Assembly: GCA_947487745.1 (NCBI GenBank)
Contig: CANKXQ010000041.1
Coordinates: 1-9,296, forward strand
Length of the DNA: 9,296 nucleotides
From: Spartobacteria bacterium
Lineage (GTDB): Bacteria; Verrucomicrobiota; Verrucomicrobiia; Chthoniobacterales; Terrimicrobiaceae
Direction of reading: 5' to 3'
Below the pieces are notes generated by a model. The model ran no database searches, was not told the origin of the DNA, and was given only the letters and a program-made list of their open reading frames with translations. Shown here piece by piece: positions 1 through 8,600 of this stretch. The translations under genes and the position numbers were made by a program. Every line of letters starts with the position of its first letter. Within the stretch, counting starts at the first letter, position 1.

Positions 1-27
1 CCGGTCTTGCTTTGAAGATATGCTGAA

Positions 28-546
28 ATGATTTCCTGGATTTGTTTTGAATGGGAGCTTGCCTCTCTGGAGTTGCCTGTGCCGTCCGTTCCACCCCTCA
101 TCCTGCGACCTGCGGAGAAGGGGGAGGAGGAGACGGCCCTCAAGGTTTTGCTCACGGCTTTCGCGATGGATACCGCATGGGGGGACATCAGTCGCAGGCT
201 CGAAGAGGGCATGGGGCGCTATGTGGAAGAAGCCTTCGACAGGCCAGACCCCTCTTGTATCGTAGCTCTTCACGGCCAGCGTGTCATCGGAGCCTCGCTG
301 CTTGATGCCAACCCTGACGCAGGAAATCACCTGCTCAGCGGCCCGATGATTCTCCACGAATACCGGAATCGCGGCGTGGGAAGCGGCTTGCTCGCTGCCT
401 CGCTGATTTTTCTTCGCGACAAAGGACTCACCAAAGTGCGCGGCGTCACGCGGGCCAATTCGACGGTCTCCCGTTTTGTGTATCCGAAATTCTCCAGCGT
501 CCAGTCGCCGTATAATCAAGATCCGCTCCAATCCTCAGGTCGCTGA
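28..546 (+). CDS. GNAT-family N-acetyltransferase
   Basis: Predicted acetyl-CoA-dependent acyltransferase of the GNAT fold; the substrate cannot be read from the sequence. The fold is visible from about residue 24 (LILRPAEKGEEE, the first strand) to about 155. The acetyl-CoA pyrophosphate-binding motif A is clear at residues 111-121 (EYRNRGVGSGL, matching the R/Q-x-x-G-x-G/A pattern) and is followed by a helix and the strand KVRGVTRANS, then VSRFVYPKF where GNATs usually have N-x-x-A-x-x-F/Y. The length of 172 aa is usual for a single GNAT domain. The first 23 residues are not GNAT-like. A GTG at 79, preceded by GGAG at 69-72, is a plausible alternative start, and a stop at 13-15 excludes any start further upstream. 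The gene ends 33 bases before the ATP-grasp gene on the same strand, so it may be the first gene of that operon. The family is fairly certain and the role unknown. Confidence 0.8.
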   Translation: MISWICFEWELASLELPVPSVPPLILRPAEKGEEETALKVLLTAFAMDTAWGDISRRLEEGMGRYVEEAFDRPDPSCIVALHGQRVIGASLLDANPDAGNHLLSGPMILHEYRNRGVGSGLLAASLIFLRDKGLTKVRGVTRANSTVSRFVYPKFSSVQSPYNQDPLQSSGR

Positions 547-579
547 TTTTTTCGCTTCCCTCCAGCTGGCTGATCCACA

Positions 580-2049
580 ATGCTCCCACTCAGGATGAAG
601 GGCTTTTTCGGTCAATACGAAACAGGGGAATTTTTTGACGAGATGTTTGAGGCGGATGGAACCGTTCGCCCTCACTACTTAAAAATTTTGGAGCGCTTCT
701 CGGAAATGGACACGGCCTCATTCGAGTCCAAGCGGGCTCTGGCGGAAATGACCTACCTCAACCAAGGTATCACCTTCACGGTTTACAGCGGCGATGAGGG
801 CACGGAGCGCATCATGCCGTTCGATCTTGTGCCGCGCATCATTCCGGCTGACGAGTGGCGCTTGATTGAGCGGGGGTTGGAGCAGCGCCTGCGCGCCCTG
901 AATCTCTTTTTGCATGATATCTATCACGATCAACGGATCGTGAAGGAGGGAGTGATCCCGCTGGAGATCATTCGCACCGCCAAGCATTACCGACCCGAGT
1001 TGGTCGGGCTTGATGTGCCCCACGATATTTACATCCACATTTGCGGATCGGATCTCATCCGGGGAGCTGATGGCACCTACATGGTCCTCGAGGATAATGG
1101 CCGCTGCCCGTCCGGCGTTTCCTATCTTCTTGAAAACCGCCAGGCAATGAAGCGGGTGTTCCCGAAACTTTTCAGCCGACATGCCGTGCGTTCGGTGGAC
1201 CGCTATCCTCAGGAACTCCTCGAAGTGTTGCGCTATGTGGCTCCGCGGGGAAATCCTGATCCGACCGTGGTGGTGCTCACGCCGGGTATCTACAACTCTG
1301 CCTACTTCGAGCATTCGTTCCTCGCTCGCTCGATGGGAATCGAAATCGTGGTCAGCCAGGATCTCGTCGTGAAAGACGCCTGCGTTTACATGAAAACCAC
1401 GAAGGGGCTGAAAAAAGTCGATGTCATCTACCGCCGCATCGATGACGATTTTTTGGATCCCACCGTTTTCCGCAAGGATTCCGTGCTCGGCGTTCCCGGA
1501 ATTGTGAACGCCTACCGCGAAGGCAATGTGAACCTCTGCAATGCGCTCGGCACCGGCGTCGCCGATGACAAGGTGACCTACTACTATGTGCCGGCGATGA
1601 TCAAATTCTACCTCGGTGAGGATCCGATCCTTCCGAATGTCGAGACCTATCTCTCGGCTGTGGATTCCGACCGGAAATTCATTTTGGAAAACCTGGAGAA
1701 TCTTGTCGTCAAGGCTGCCAACGAGAGTGGCGGCTATGGGATGATGATCGGTCCAAGCGCCACTCGCGAGGAGATCGAAAAATTCCGCGCGGCGATCAGT
1801 GCCGATCCCCGTGGATACATCGCGCAGCCGGTCATCAGCCTGTCTCGCTCGCCCTGCTATTTCGATGGAAAATTCGAAGGCCGCCACATCGATTTGCGGC
1901 CCTACATTCTCATGGGTGAAAAAACAACGATTGTGCCCGGCGGGCTCACGCGTGTCGCCATGCGCAAGGGTTCGCTGGTCGTGAACTCCTCGCAGGGCGG
2001 GGGCAGCAAAGACACTTGGGTTCTCGACGAAGCGGAGGCCACATGCTGA
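580..2049 (+). CDS. Circularly permuted ATP-grasp type 2 protein (DUF404/DUF407 family)
   Basis: Putative ATP-dependent carboxylate-amine ligase with a circularly permuted ATP-grasp fold. The 489 aa are typical of the full-length family. Family blocks appear in order: [16 protein letters not shown] (residues 18-33); [13 protein letters not shown] (81-93); [13 protein letters not shown] followed by [20 protein letters not shown] (153-187); [19 protein letters not shown] (231-249); [15 protein letters not shown] (280-294), [14 protein letters not shown] (318-331); [15 protein letters not shown] (374-388); and the C-terminal [12 protein letters not shown] with VPGGLTRVA (435-460), where ATP and Mg2+ ligands are expected. 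No Shine-Dalgarno site precedes the ATG at 580; ATG 595 (MKGFFGQYE) is an alternative start. The stop overlaps the alpha-E start by 7 bases. Members usually pair with alpha-E proteins and have been predicted, from genome context, to form amide bonds in a peptide or modified metabolite; no substrate is known. Family assignment is firm and function inferred. Confidence 0.93.
   Translation: MLPLRMKGFFGQYETGEFFDEMFEADGTVRPHYLKILERFSEMDTASFESKRALAEMTYLNQGITFTVYSGDEGTERIMPFDLVPRIIPADEWRLIERGLEQRLRALNLFLHDIYHDQRIVKEGVIPLEIIRTAKHYRPELVGLDVPHDIYIHICGSDLIRGADGTYMVLEDNGRCPSGVSYLLENRQAMKRVFPKLFSRHAVRSVDRYPQELLEVLRYVAPRGNPDPTVVVLTPGIYNSAYFEHSFLARSMGIEIVVSQDLVVKDACVYMKTTKGLKKVDVIYRRIDDDFLDPTVFRKDSVLGVPGIVNAYREGNVNLCNALGTGVADDKVTYYYVPAMIKFYLGEDPILPNVETYLSAVDSDRKFILENLENLVVKAANESGGYGMMIGPSATREEIEKFRAAISADPRGYIAQPVISLSRSPCYFDGKFEGRHIDLRPYILMGEKTTIVPGGLTRVAMRKGSLVVNSSQGGGSKDTWVLDEAEATC
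2034..2038 (+). promoter_or_regulatory. Shine-Dalgarno site of the alpha-E gene
   Basis: GGAGG lies 4 bases before the ATG at 2043, inside the end of the ATP-grasp gene. It is the clearest ribosome binding site in the window. It supports ATG 2043 over an in-frame upstream ATG at 2016, and the protein then begins MLSRVADS, the usual start of this family. Confidence 0.7.
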
Positions 2050-3002
2050 GCCGCGTTGCCGATTCCTGCTTCTGGCTGAGCCGCTACATCGAGCGGGCCG
2101 AGTCGAGCGCGCGCATCCTCGATGTGAATATCCAACTCGTGCTCGATTCCGAGGATCAGAGTGCAAATGGCGCCAACGACCTCTGGCGGCCCATACTTTC
2201 GACTCTTGCCGAGCAGGAGCTTTTCGAGAGCCAACATGGGGAATTGAATGGCGACACGGTGATGGAATTCGTGACATTCGAAAAAGCGAACTCCAGTTCG
2301 ATTTTATCGTCTGTGACGCTCGCCCGTGAAAATGCCCGCACCGTGCGCGAGCAGATATCCAGCGAGATGTGGGAACAGTTGAATCGCCTTTATCTCCACC
2401 TCCAGAGCCCTGCCGCCCGTGCAGCCTTCCGTGAAAGCCCGATCGGCTTCTACCGAAGCCTTGTCGACCAATTTCACTCCTTCCAAGGCATCACCGACGC
2501 GACCATGACGCATGGCGAGGGGTGGCACTTCCTGCAGGCGGGAAAATACATCGAGCGGGCGGATGCCACATCCCGCGTTCTGGATTTCAAATACCATGTT
2601 CTCCTGCCAAGCGAAGAGCGTGTGGGCGGCAATGTGGACATCACGCAGTGGATGGCTGTGCTCCGCTCCTGCAGCGCAATGGAGGCTTACCTGAAGCTTT
2701 TTCACGGGCGCGTTACCAGTTGGGAGGTCGCTGGTTTTTTAATACTCCACGACAGCTTTCCGCGTTCGATCCGCTTCAGTGTGGATGCGCTTGACCAGGC
2801 ACTCCATAGCATTTCCGGTAGCGAGCGTGGGCATTTCAGCAACGAAGCCGAGAGGCTCTCAGGAATGCTGCGTTCGACGCTCGACTACACGACGGTGGAC
2901 AGCATTTTCCAATCGGGCCTCCATCAATACCTCGACCAAACGCAGACGCGCATCAGCGAAGTCTCGCGGGCATTGGCCCAAACCTACTGCAGTTGGCTGT
3001 GA
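2043..3002 (+). CDS. Alpha-E domain protein (DUF403 family), partner of the ATP-grasp protein
   Basis: All-helical alpha-E family protein of 319 aa, a usual family length. Its biochemical role is not established; it is found almost always beside a circularly permuted ATP-grasp protein and is presumed to work with it. The N-terminus [20 protein letters not shown] is the family hallmark. A second copy of the signature, [15 protein letters not shown], lies near residue 167 and shows the internal duplication; between them [17 protein letters not shown] (near residue 93) is another conserved helix. There is no signal peptide or membrane span, so it should be cytoplasmic. The start overlaps the ATP-grasp stop by 7 bases and the stop overlaps the next GTG start by 4 bases (GTGA), which indicates translational coupling on both sides. 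In many genomes a transglutaminase-like protease follows this pair; here the next gene is a prenyl synthase instead. Confidence 0.92.
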   Translation: MLSRVADSCFWLSRYIERAESSARILDVNIQLVLDSEDQSANGANDLWRPILSTLAEQELFESQHGELNGDTVMEFVTFEKANSSSILSSVTLARENARTVREQISSEMWEQLNRLYLHLQSPAARAAFRESPIGFYRSLVDQFHSFQGITDATMTHGEGWHFLQAGKYIERADATSRVLDFKYHVLLPSEERVGGNVDITQWMAVLRSCSAMEAYLKLFHGRVTSWEVAGFLILHDSFPRSIRFSVDALDQALHSISGSERGHFSNEAERLSGMLRSTLDYTTVDSIFQSGLHQYLDQTQTRISEVSRALAQTYCSWL

Positions 3003-3880
3003 CTCAAGAAGAATCCTCTCCGCGTCCACTCACCCTCACGGTGCTGGACACCTACGCCTTCGAGACCTTGCTAAAGCGGGTCGCCCGCTCGTTTCAGCTC
3101 TCATTGCGCATTCTGCCGGCGCAACTCCGTCCTGCCCTCTCCCTGGCCTACATGCTGGCGCGGGCTTCGGACACCATTGCCGATGCCTCGACTGCGCCGG
3201 ACTTCCAGCGCCTCGCGCTTCTGCGCGGGCTACCCGATCTTTTTCCTGAGAAGTCTCCGGATCTCGGTCTCGGCGGAGCCGAGCGCGAGTTGCTTAACCT
3301 CATGCCGCGCTTGCTGGAGGCGCTGAAAACTCTTCCCGAGCGCGATGAGATCATTGCCCAATGGCGTATTATTCTTCAGGGCCAGATTTTCGATGTGGAG
3401 CGCTTTGTGGTTCCATCCGCCGACACCTCTGCCGCGCCTTTGACCCCGGAGGAGCTGGAGGAATACACCTATCTTGTCGCCGGCAGCGTTGGCGAATTTT
3501 GGACGCGCATGTGCTTCAAGCATGTGCCGGATTACTCCACGAAGCCGCTTGAGGAAATGCTGCCGCTCGCCCGCCGTTTCGGTCAGGCATTGCAGTTCGT
3601 TAACATCTTGAGGGACCGCCGCTCGGATGCCGACGCGGGCCGCATTTACATTCCCGATGAGCGTTTCTATGTGGAAATGCAGCATGTCACCGAGTTGCTG
3701 CAATCCGCCGCCGAATACACCGCTGCCATCCAGCCTCGTGCCCTCCGTGCGGCCTGCGCGCTTCCACTCGACCTCGCCAACCAAACCCTCGCCCTCGTCG
3801 CGCAACATCCGCTTGGCGTGGGCGTGAAAGTGCCCCGCTACAAGGTCTGGCTCGCTTTTGTGAAAGCCTTCTGGCGCTGA
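2999..3880 (+). CDS. Squalene/phytoene synthase family protein
   Basis: Trans-isoprenyl diphosphate synthase of the head-to-head type, expected to condense two farnesyl or geranylgeranyl diphosphates to squalene, an intermediate, or phytoene. Both aspartate-rich motifs that bind Mg-diphosphate are present: DTIAD at residues 58-62 after LAYMLARAS, and NILRDRRSDADAGRIYIP at 202-219, with aspartates at 206 and 210. VAGSVGEFWTRM near 160 is the usual middle helix. The length of 293 aa is normal. I chose GTG 2999, whose GTGA overlaps the alpha-E stop; an in-frame TTG at 2993 would add two residues. No desaturase, HpnE or other carotenoid or hopanoid gene lies nearby, so CrtB, HpnC, HpnD and squalene synthase cannot be told apart. 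Its coupling to the ATP-grasp/alpha-E pair is unusual. The gene ends 8 bases from the convergent tgt stop, with no convincing terminator between. Confidence 0.92.
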   Translation: MTQEESSPRPLTLTVLDTYAFETLLKRVARSFQLSLRILPAQLRPALSLAYMLARASDTIADASTAPDFQRLALLRGLPDLFPEKSPDLGLGGAERELLNLMPRLLEALKTLPERDEIIAQWRIILQGQIFDVERFVVPSADTSAAPLTPEELEEYTYLVAGSVGEFWTRMCFKHVPDYSTKPLEEMLPLARRFGQALQFVNILRDRRSDADAGRIYIPDERFYVEMQHVTELLQSAAEYTAAIQPRALRAACALPLDLANQTLALVAQHPLGVGVKVPRYKVWLAFVKAFWR

Positions 3881-3888
3881 GCCCGAGG

Positions 3889-5637
<1,749 letters not shown>

Positions 5638-5641
<4 letters not shown>

Positions 5642-5916
5642 GGCTTTTGGATTTTTGGATTTTTTGGTGAAAACAGGAAGCTGGCGGCGAAAATCCCGAA
5701 AGACAAGCCGATTCCGACCGCGACGAAGTCCACTCCGGGCACGAATTTTTCCTTCTTCACTTCATAAGGGATGCCGGTGATTTCATCCGTTGCAGGGATC
5801 GTGACATAGGTCTTCGTCCATCCCATGTCGGCACCGCTGAACCACCACCACGAAAGGCAGGTCGAGAGGATGAAAAGGGCGAGAAGGCGGGTGATGGTGC
5901 GAAGAGGAGATTTCAT
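5638..5916 (-). CDS. Small two-span membrane protein, unrecognised
   Basis: I do not recognise this 92-aa protein. It has a basic N-terminus (MKSPLRTITR), a first hydrophobic segment at about residues 10-26 that includes the aromatic run WWWF, a roughly 35-residue polar loop with several charged residues (EVKKEKFVPG), a second hydrophobic segment at about 65-83 (AVGIGLSFGIFAASFLF), and a lysine-rich tail. The positive charges at both ends suggest that both termini are cytoplasmic and the loop faces the periplasm. It is very likely real: its ATG overlaps the kinase stop (ATGA) and its stop overlaps the YceI start in the same way. A signal-anchor reading of the first segment is possible. Because it lies between a membrane kinase and a periplasmic protein, it may help one of them in the membrane, which is inference only. 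Confidence 0.75.
5645..5667. repeat. Short A/T-rich tandem repeat at the YceI gene start
   Basis: Three copies of TTTTGG on the plus strand (5645-5650, 5653-5658, 5662-5667) are spaced 8-9 bases apart. They encode the lysine/proline-rich tail of the small membrane protein and occupy the place where the YceI ribosome binding site would be. The tract may keep the start unstructured, or may simply reflect the PK-rich tail. Confidence 0.4.
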
Positions 5917-7262
5917 GGAGCTTTAGGTTTGTTCTGTGGTTCTGCAAGAACCTGCCGTCGAAGTTGGCTCATGTTTGGCACTTCCAGAAGCAATCTTTTG
6001 CCGTCTTTTGAAACAACGCCCGTTGCCGTCACTTTCTCTCCAACGAAGGTTTTGAGAAGTCGCGTGGAGAAATCCCCCTTCTCAGAATTCACAAAACACA
6101 GCGTGACATCGTCGGAGTCGGCTCCCTTAAAGGTCAGGAAACGCCGCGAGCCCTCTTCCCGGAACTGCCCGATTTCGCCCGTGACCGTTGCTGTTTTTCC
6201 ATCGCGGCGGGCTATGGCTACCCGCTCTCCAGCGGTGAATATGTCCCTCTCCTCGCCCTCTTCGGCTGGAGGCGGCGGCGTTTTGCTTTGGCTAAGGCTG
6301 GCCGCTGCAAAAATTCCAGCAAGCGCCAGGGTTGTAACCACCGCAGCAATCCACATCGGAAAGCGTCGCGCTGGTTTACCCGGAACGGCCGGCTTTTTTG
6401 GTGCTGGCCTCGCAGACGGTTTGTTTGCTGCGGGTTGCGGATTTTTCAATCGCTCCAAATCCACAAGCGCAGAGGCTGCATGCGCTGGTCGGTCATCCGG
6501 GGAGAATGAAAAAAACTTTTCAACCCAGGCCGCGAGGCCCGCAGGCAAATCCGGCCGATACTCGGCGAGCGGGATGAAGTCGTGCTGCAAATGCGCGGCG
6601 ATGATGCTCGGAATGCCGACGCCTTGAAACGGATTCCGCAGGGTGAGTGCGCGGTAAAAAACACAGCCCAGAGAGTAGAAGTCGGCACGGTGGTCGATCG
6701 GTTGGCAATTGAGTTGCTCGGGCGACAGAAAATAGATCGAGCCGGTCAGTGCGCCCGAGTGGTCCAGCGTTTGCTCGGATGGAGCTGCCATGACCTTCGC
6801 GAGGCCGAAATCCAGAAGCTTGACCCGTGCATTACCGCCCTCGGTCCAAGTGACCATGATATTCGCCGATTTGATGTCTCGATGCACCATGCCCAGCGAG
6901 TGGGCCGCGCCGAGCGCATCCAGACACTGGCGTGCAAATTCCAAAAAGACCCGCCCCTCCATAGGCTGGCTCAGATTGTCCAGGCTCTCGCCGTTGATGA
7001 ATTCCATCACCACAAACACATTTTCATGGGAGGGCAGGAAGTCGAAGATCGTCACGATATTCGGATGCTGGAGGCTCGCGAGGCGCTTGGCTTCGTTGAA
7101 GGCTCCCGAGGCATCCGTGAGCGCCTCGGCGCCGGTATGCACGCTTTTGATCGCCACATGACGATTCAAAAGCTGGTCATATGCGAGGTAAACGGCGCCC
7201 TCACCGCCAGAGCCGAGCTTGCGGTCGATCACATAGCGCCCGCCGATCACTGAGGCTTCCAT
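5913..7262 (-). CDS. Transmembrane Ser/Thr protein kinase with OB-like extracytoplasmic domain
   Basis: Hanks-type bacterial Ser/Thr kinase, 449 aa, anchored in the inner membrane. The kinase domain (about residues 8-273) is complete: glycine loop LGSGGEGAVY with Gly17, Gly19 and Gly22; catalytic Lys39 in VAIK; Glu57 of helix C; HRDIKSAN at 127-134; DFGLAK at 151-156; SPEQ at 180-183; and DFYSLG at 194-199. It should therefore be active. A proline/lysine/alanine-rich linker leads to a single membrane span at about 302-323. The outer part (about 339-449) has no PASTA repeats; the alternating VTGEIGQF, FLTFKG and VTATGVVSKDGKRLLLEV resemble a small OB-fold barrel. ATG 7262 was chosen because the kinase core starts 7 residues later and GGAA lies 6 bases upstream; an in-frame TTG at 7310 would add 16 residues. 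The stop overlaps the next gene's ATG (ATGA). It heads the four-gene operon. The ectodomain assignment is tentative. Confidence 0.93.
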   Translation of the reverse strand: MEASVIGGRYVIDRKLGSGGEGAVYLAYDQLLNRHVAIKSVHTGAEALTDASGAFNEAKRLASLQHPNIVTIFDFLPSHENVFVVMEFINGESLDNLSQPMEGRVFLEFARQCLDALGAAHSLGMVHRDIKSANIMVTWTEGGNARVKLLDFGLAKVMAAPSEQTLDHSGALTGSIYFLSPEQLNCQPIDHRADFYSLGCVFYRALTLRNPFQGVGIPSIIAAHLQHDFIPLAEYRPDLPAGLAAWVEKFFSFSPDDRPAHAASALVDLERLKNPQPAANKPSARPAPKKPAVPGKPARRFPMWIAAVVTTLALAGIFAAASLSQSKTPPPPAEEGEERDIFTAGERVAIARRDGKTATVTGEIGQFREEGSRRFLTFKGADSDDVTLCFVNSEKGDFSTRLLKTFVGEKVTATGVVSKDGKRLLLEVPNMSQLRRQVLAEPQNKPKAP

Positions 7263-7333
7263 ATCAGATTCCACGGCCGTCGACCTGAGCAGAGGCGGTG
7301 CAAAACTCAAGCCGCCATGAATTGCGATTTCGT

Positions 7334-7343
7334 AACAATTGTT
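7334..7343. repeat. 10-base perfect palindrome in the kinase leader
   Basis: AACAATTGTT is a perfect palindrome between the 3' end of the SRP RNA and the kinase start. It stands out as an A/T-rich island in GC-rich surroundings and could be an operator half-site pair. The symmetry does not extend into the flanks and no second copy was seen, so chance is quite possible. Confidence 0.25.
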
Positions 7344-7364
7344 CGAGAGACCGAGGAAGGGGAG

Positions 7365-7465
7365 GGGGTGTCAGAGGACCACGGCAAAGAGGAGCTGACT
7401 ACCGTTGCTGCATTCCTGCCCTGGCGGGGTTCGCCGGTCCGCAGTCCATGGCCCCTGACGCCCGC
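7365..7465 (-). ncRNA. ffs: Bacterial small signal recognition particle RNA (4.5S type)
   Basis: RNA of the signal recognition particle, which binds Ffh and FtsY to target nascent membrane proteins. On the minus strand, positions 7423-7406 read CAGGGCAGGAATGCAGCA, the conserved domain IV pattern CAGG-NNN-GGAA-NNN-AGCA: GGAA tetraloop, three-pair stem GCA/TGC, and the symmetric loop bound by Ffh. It is preceded by GGCGAACCCCGC and followed by ACGGTAG, both usual flanks in bacterial SRP RNAs. Outer pairing supports a long hairpin: GGACTGCGG (7447-7439) pairs with CCGTGGTCC (7384-7376) including two G-U pairs, and GGGCGTCAG (7463-7455) pairs with CTGACACCC (7374-7366) with one mismatch. About 100 nt is right for the type lacking an Alu domain. 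The exact ends are estimates; no promoter or intrinsic terminator is convincing. It lies about 100 bases upstream of the kinase ATG on the same strand. Confidence 0.88.
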
Positions 7466-7544
7466 AACCTAATCGCCGCAAGCAAGCGAGAACTGGTAAT
7501 CCATCGATCTTGCCCGCAGGCCGCGTCCGTGCAAAATCACACGC

Positions 7545-8588
7545 ATGTCTTCCATCAATCAGGATTCCGTTCGTCAGGCTCTCAGCGCCGTCAAATACCC
7601 CGGCTTTTCGCGTGATATCATTTCGTTTGGTTTGCTCCGCGATGTGGTGGTGAGCGGATCGGATATCGATGTGCAGTTGGTGCTCTCAACAAATGACACG
7701 GGAATTGCAAAAAAAATCCACGCCGACGCGACAGCGGTTCTAAAAGCCATGGGCGGCGCCGGCCGTGTTTCTGTGAAAATCGATGTCCAAGCCCCAGCCA
7801 CCACCACCGGAGCTGTGGGTCCTGCAAAGATCGAAGGCGTGAAGCATGTCATCGCCGTGGCCAGCGGAAAAGGCGGCGTCGGAAAGTCCACCGTCGCGGC
7901 CAATCTGGCGCTCTCGCTCGCGCAATCGGGTGCCAAGACGGGGCTCTGCGATTGTGACATCTACGGCCCGAGTATTGCTCTCATGTTCGGCGGAACCAAC
8001 GAACGCCCGACGGCCGATGATGACAACCGCATCATCCCCATCGAGCGGCATGGGGTCTCGCTCATGTCCATGGGTTTCCTCCTCGACGACGGCTCCCCAG
8101 CCGTCCTGCGCGGGCCGATGGTCACTCGCTACACACAGCAATTTTTGCGACAGGTCGCCTGGGGGGATTTGGATTACCTCATCTTAGACCTCCCTCCCGG
8201 CACAGGGGATATCCAGCTCACCATCGTTCAGACAGTCGCGCTTTCCGGTGCCGTTATCGTCACAACGCCGCAGGAGGTCGCGCTCATCGATGCCCGCAAG
8301 GCTATCGCGATGTTCGGCAAGACGAATGTGCCTGTCCTTGGAATCGTGGAAAACATGAGCTTCTTTTTGTGTCCGGGGGATGGAAAACGCTACGACATTT
8401 TCGGCACGGGTGGGGGTTCCCGCGAGGCGGCGAAGCTCCAGATTCCGCTGCTGGGCGAGGTGCCGATCGAGCCTCTCGTGCGTGAGGCGGGTGACACCGG
8501 GCGTCCCGCTGTGGCTGCCCATCCGGGAAGCGCGGCGGCGGGAGTTTTTCAAGGCATCGCCGAAAAAATCAGCGCCACTCTCAAGTAG
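7545..8588 (+). CDS. mrp: Mrp/ApbC-family Fe-S cluster carrier P-loop ATPase
   Basis: Cytoplasmic P-loop ATPase of the Mrp/NBP35 family, which carries or assembles Fe-S clusters for client proteins, 347 aa. Residues 1-83 form the MIP18-type (DUF59) domain (VRQALSAVKYPGFSRDIISFG). The deviant Walker A GKGGVGKST is at 108-116, CDCDIYGPSI at 135-144 is the Walker A' region, and DYLILDLPPGTGD at 210-222 is the Walker B/Mrp signature. The usual C-x-x-C Fe-S ligand pair near the C-terminus is incomplete: NMSFFLCPGDGKRYDIFG keeps Cys276 but has Asp279 where the second cysteine should be. The start ATG 7545 matches the family N-terminus; no Shine-Dalgarno is visible. It is transcribed divergently from the SRP RNA and kinase and converges on the TPR gene with only 12 bases between stops. 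Confidence 0.95.
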   Translation: MSSINQDSVRQALSAVKYPGFSRDIISFGLLRDVVVSGSDIDVQLVLSTNDTGIAKKIHADATAVLKAMGGAGRVSVKIDVQAPATTTGAVGPAKIEGVKHVIAVASGKGGVGKSTVAANLALSLAQSGAKTGLCDCDIYGPSIALMFGGTNERPTADDDNRIIPIERHGVSLMSMGFLLDDGSPAVLRGPMVTRYTQQFLRQVAWGDLDYLILDLPPGTGDIQLTIVQTVALSGAVIVTTPQEVALIDARKAIAMFGKTNVPVLGIVENMSFFLCPGDGKRYDIFGTGGGSREAAKLQIPLLGEVPIEPLVREAGDTGRPAVAAHPGSAAAGVFQGIAEKISATLK

Positions 8589-8600
8589 CTGTCTTCTGAA

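Noticed and set aside
1..31. Tail of an upstream gene ending near 26 or 31
   Set aside because: Two frames are open to the left edge and end there (one with an ATGA overlap to the GNAT start), but under ten codons are visible, too few to support a gene.
718..2277. Long open frame of 519 codons on the minus strand opposite the ATP-grasp gene
   Set aside because: It lies antisense to a gene with clear family motifs along its whole length, has a His/Arg-rich composition typical of a shadow frame, and shows no recognisable motif.
6582..7253. Plus-strand open frame of 223 codons opposite the kinase domain
   Set aside because: The minus strand here encodes all kinase catalytic motifs; the plus frame is a high-GC shadow.
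7316..7318. ATG on the minus strand just upstream of the kinase as a start
   Set aside because: It is in a different frame and meets TGA after three codons.
7510..7537. Possible mrp promoter, TTGCCC and CAAAAT with 16 bases between
   Set aside because: The boxes match the consensus poorly and would place the transcript start at or just before the ATG; not supportable without mapping.
7298..7615. Plus-strand open frame across the intergenic region before mrp
   Set aside because: It runs through the SRP RNA and into mrp out of frame, with no protein-like features.
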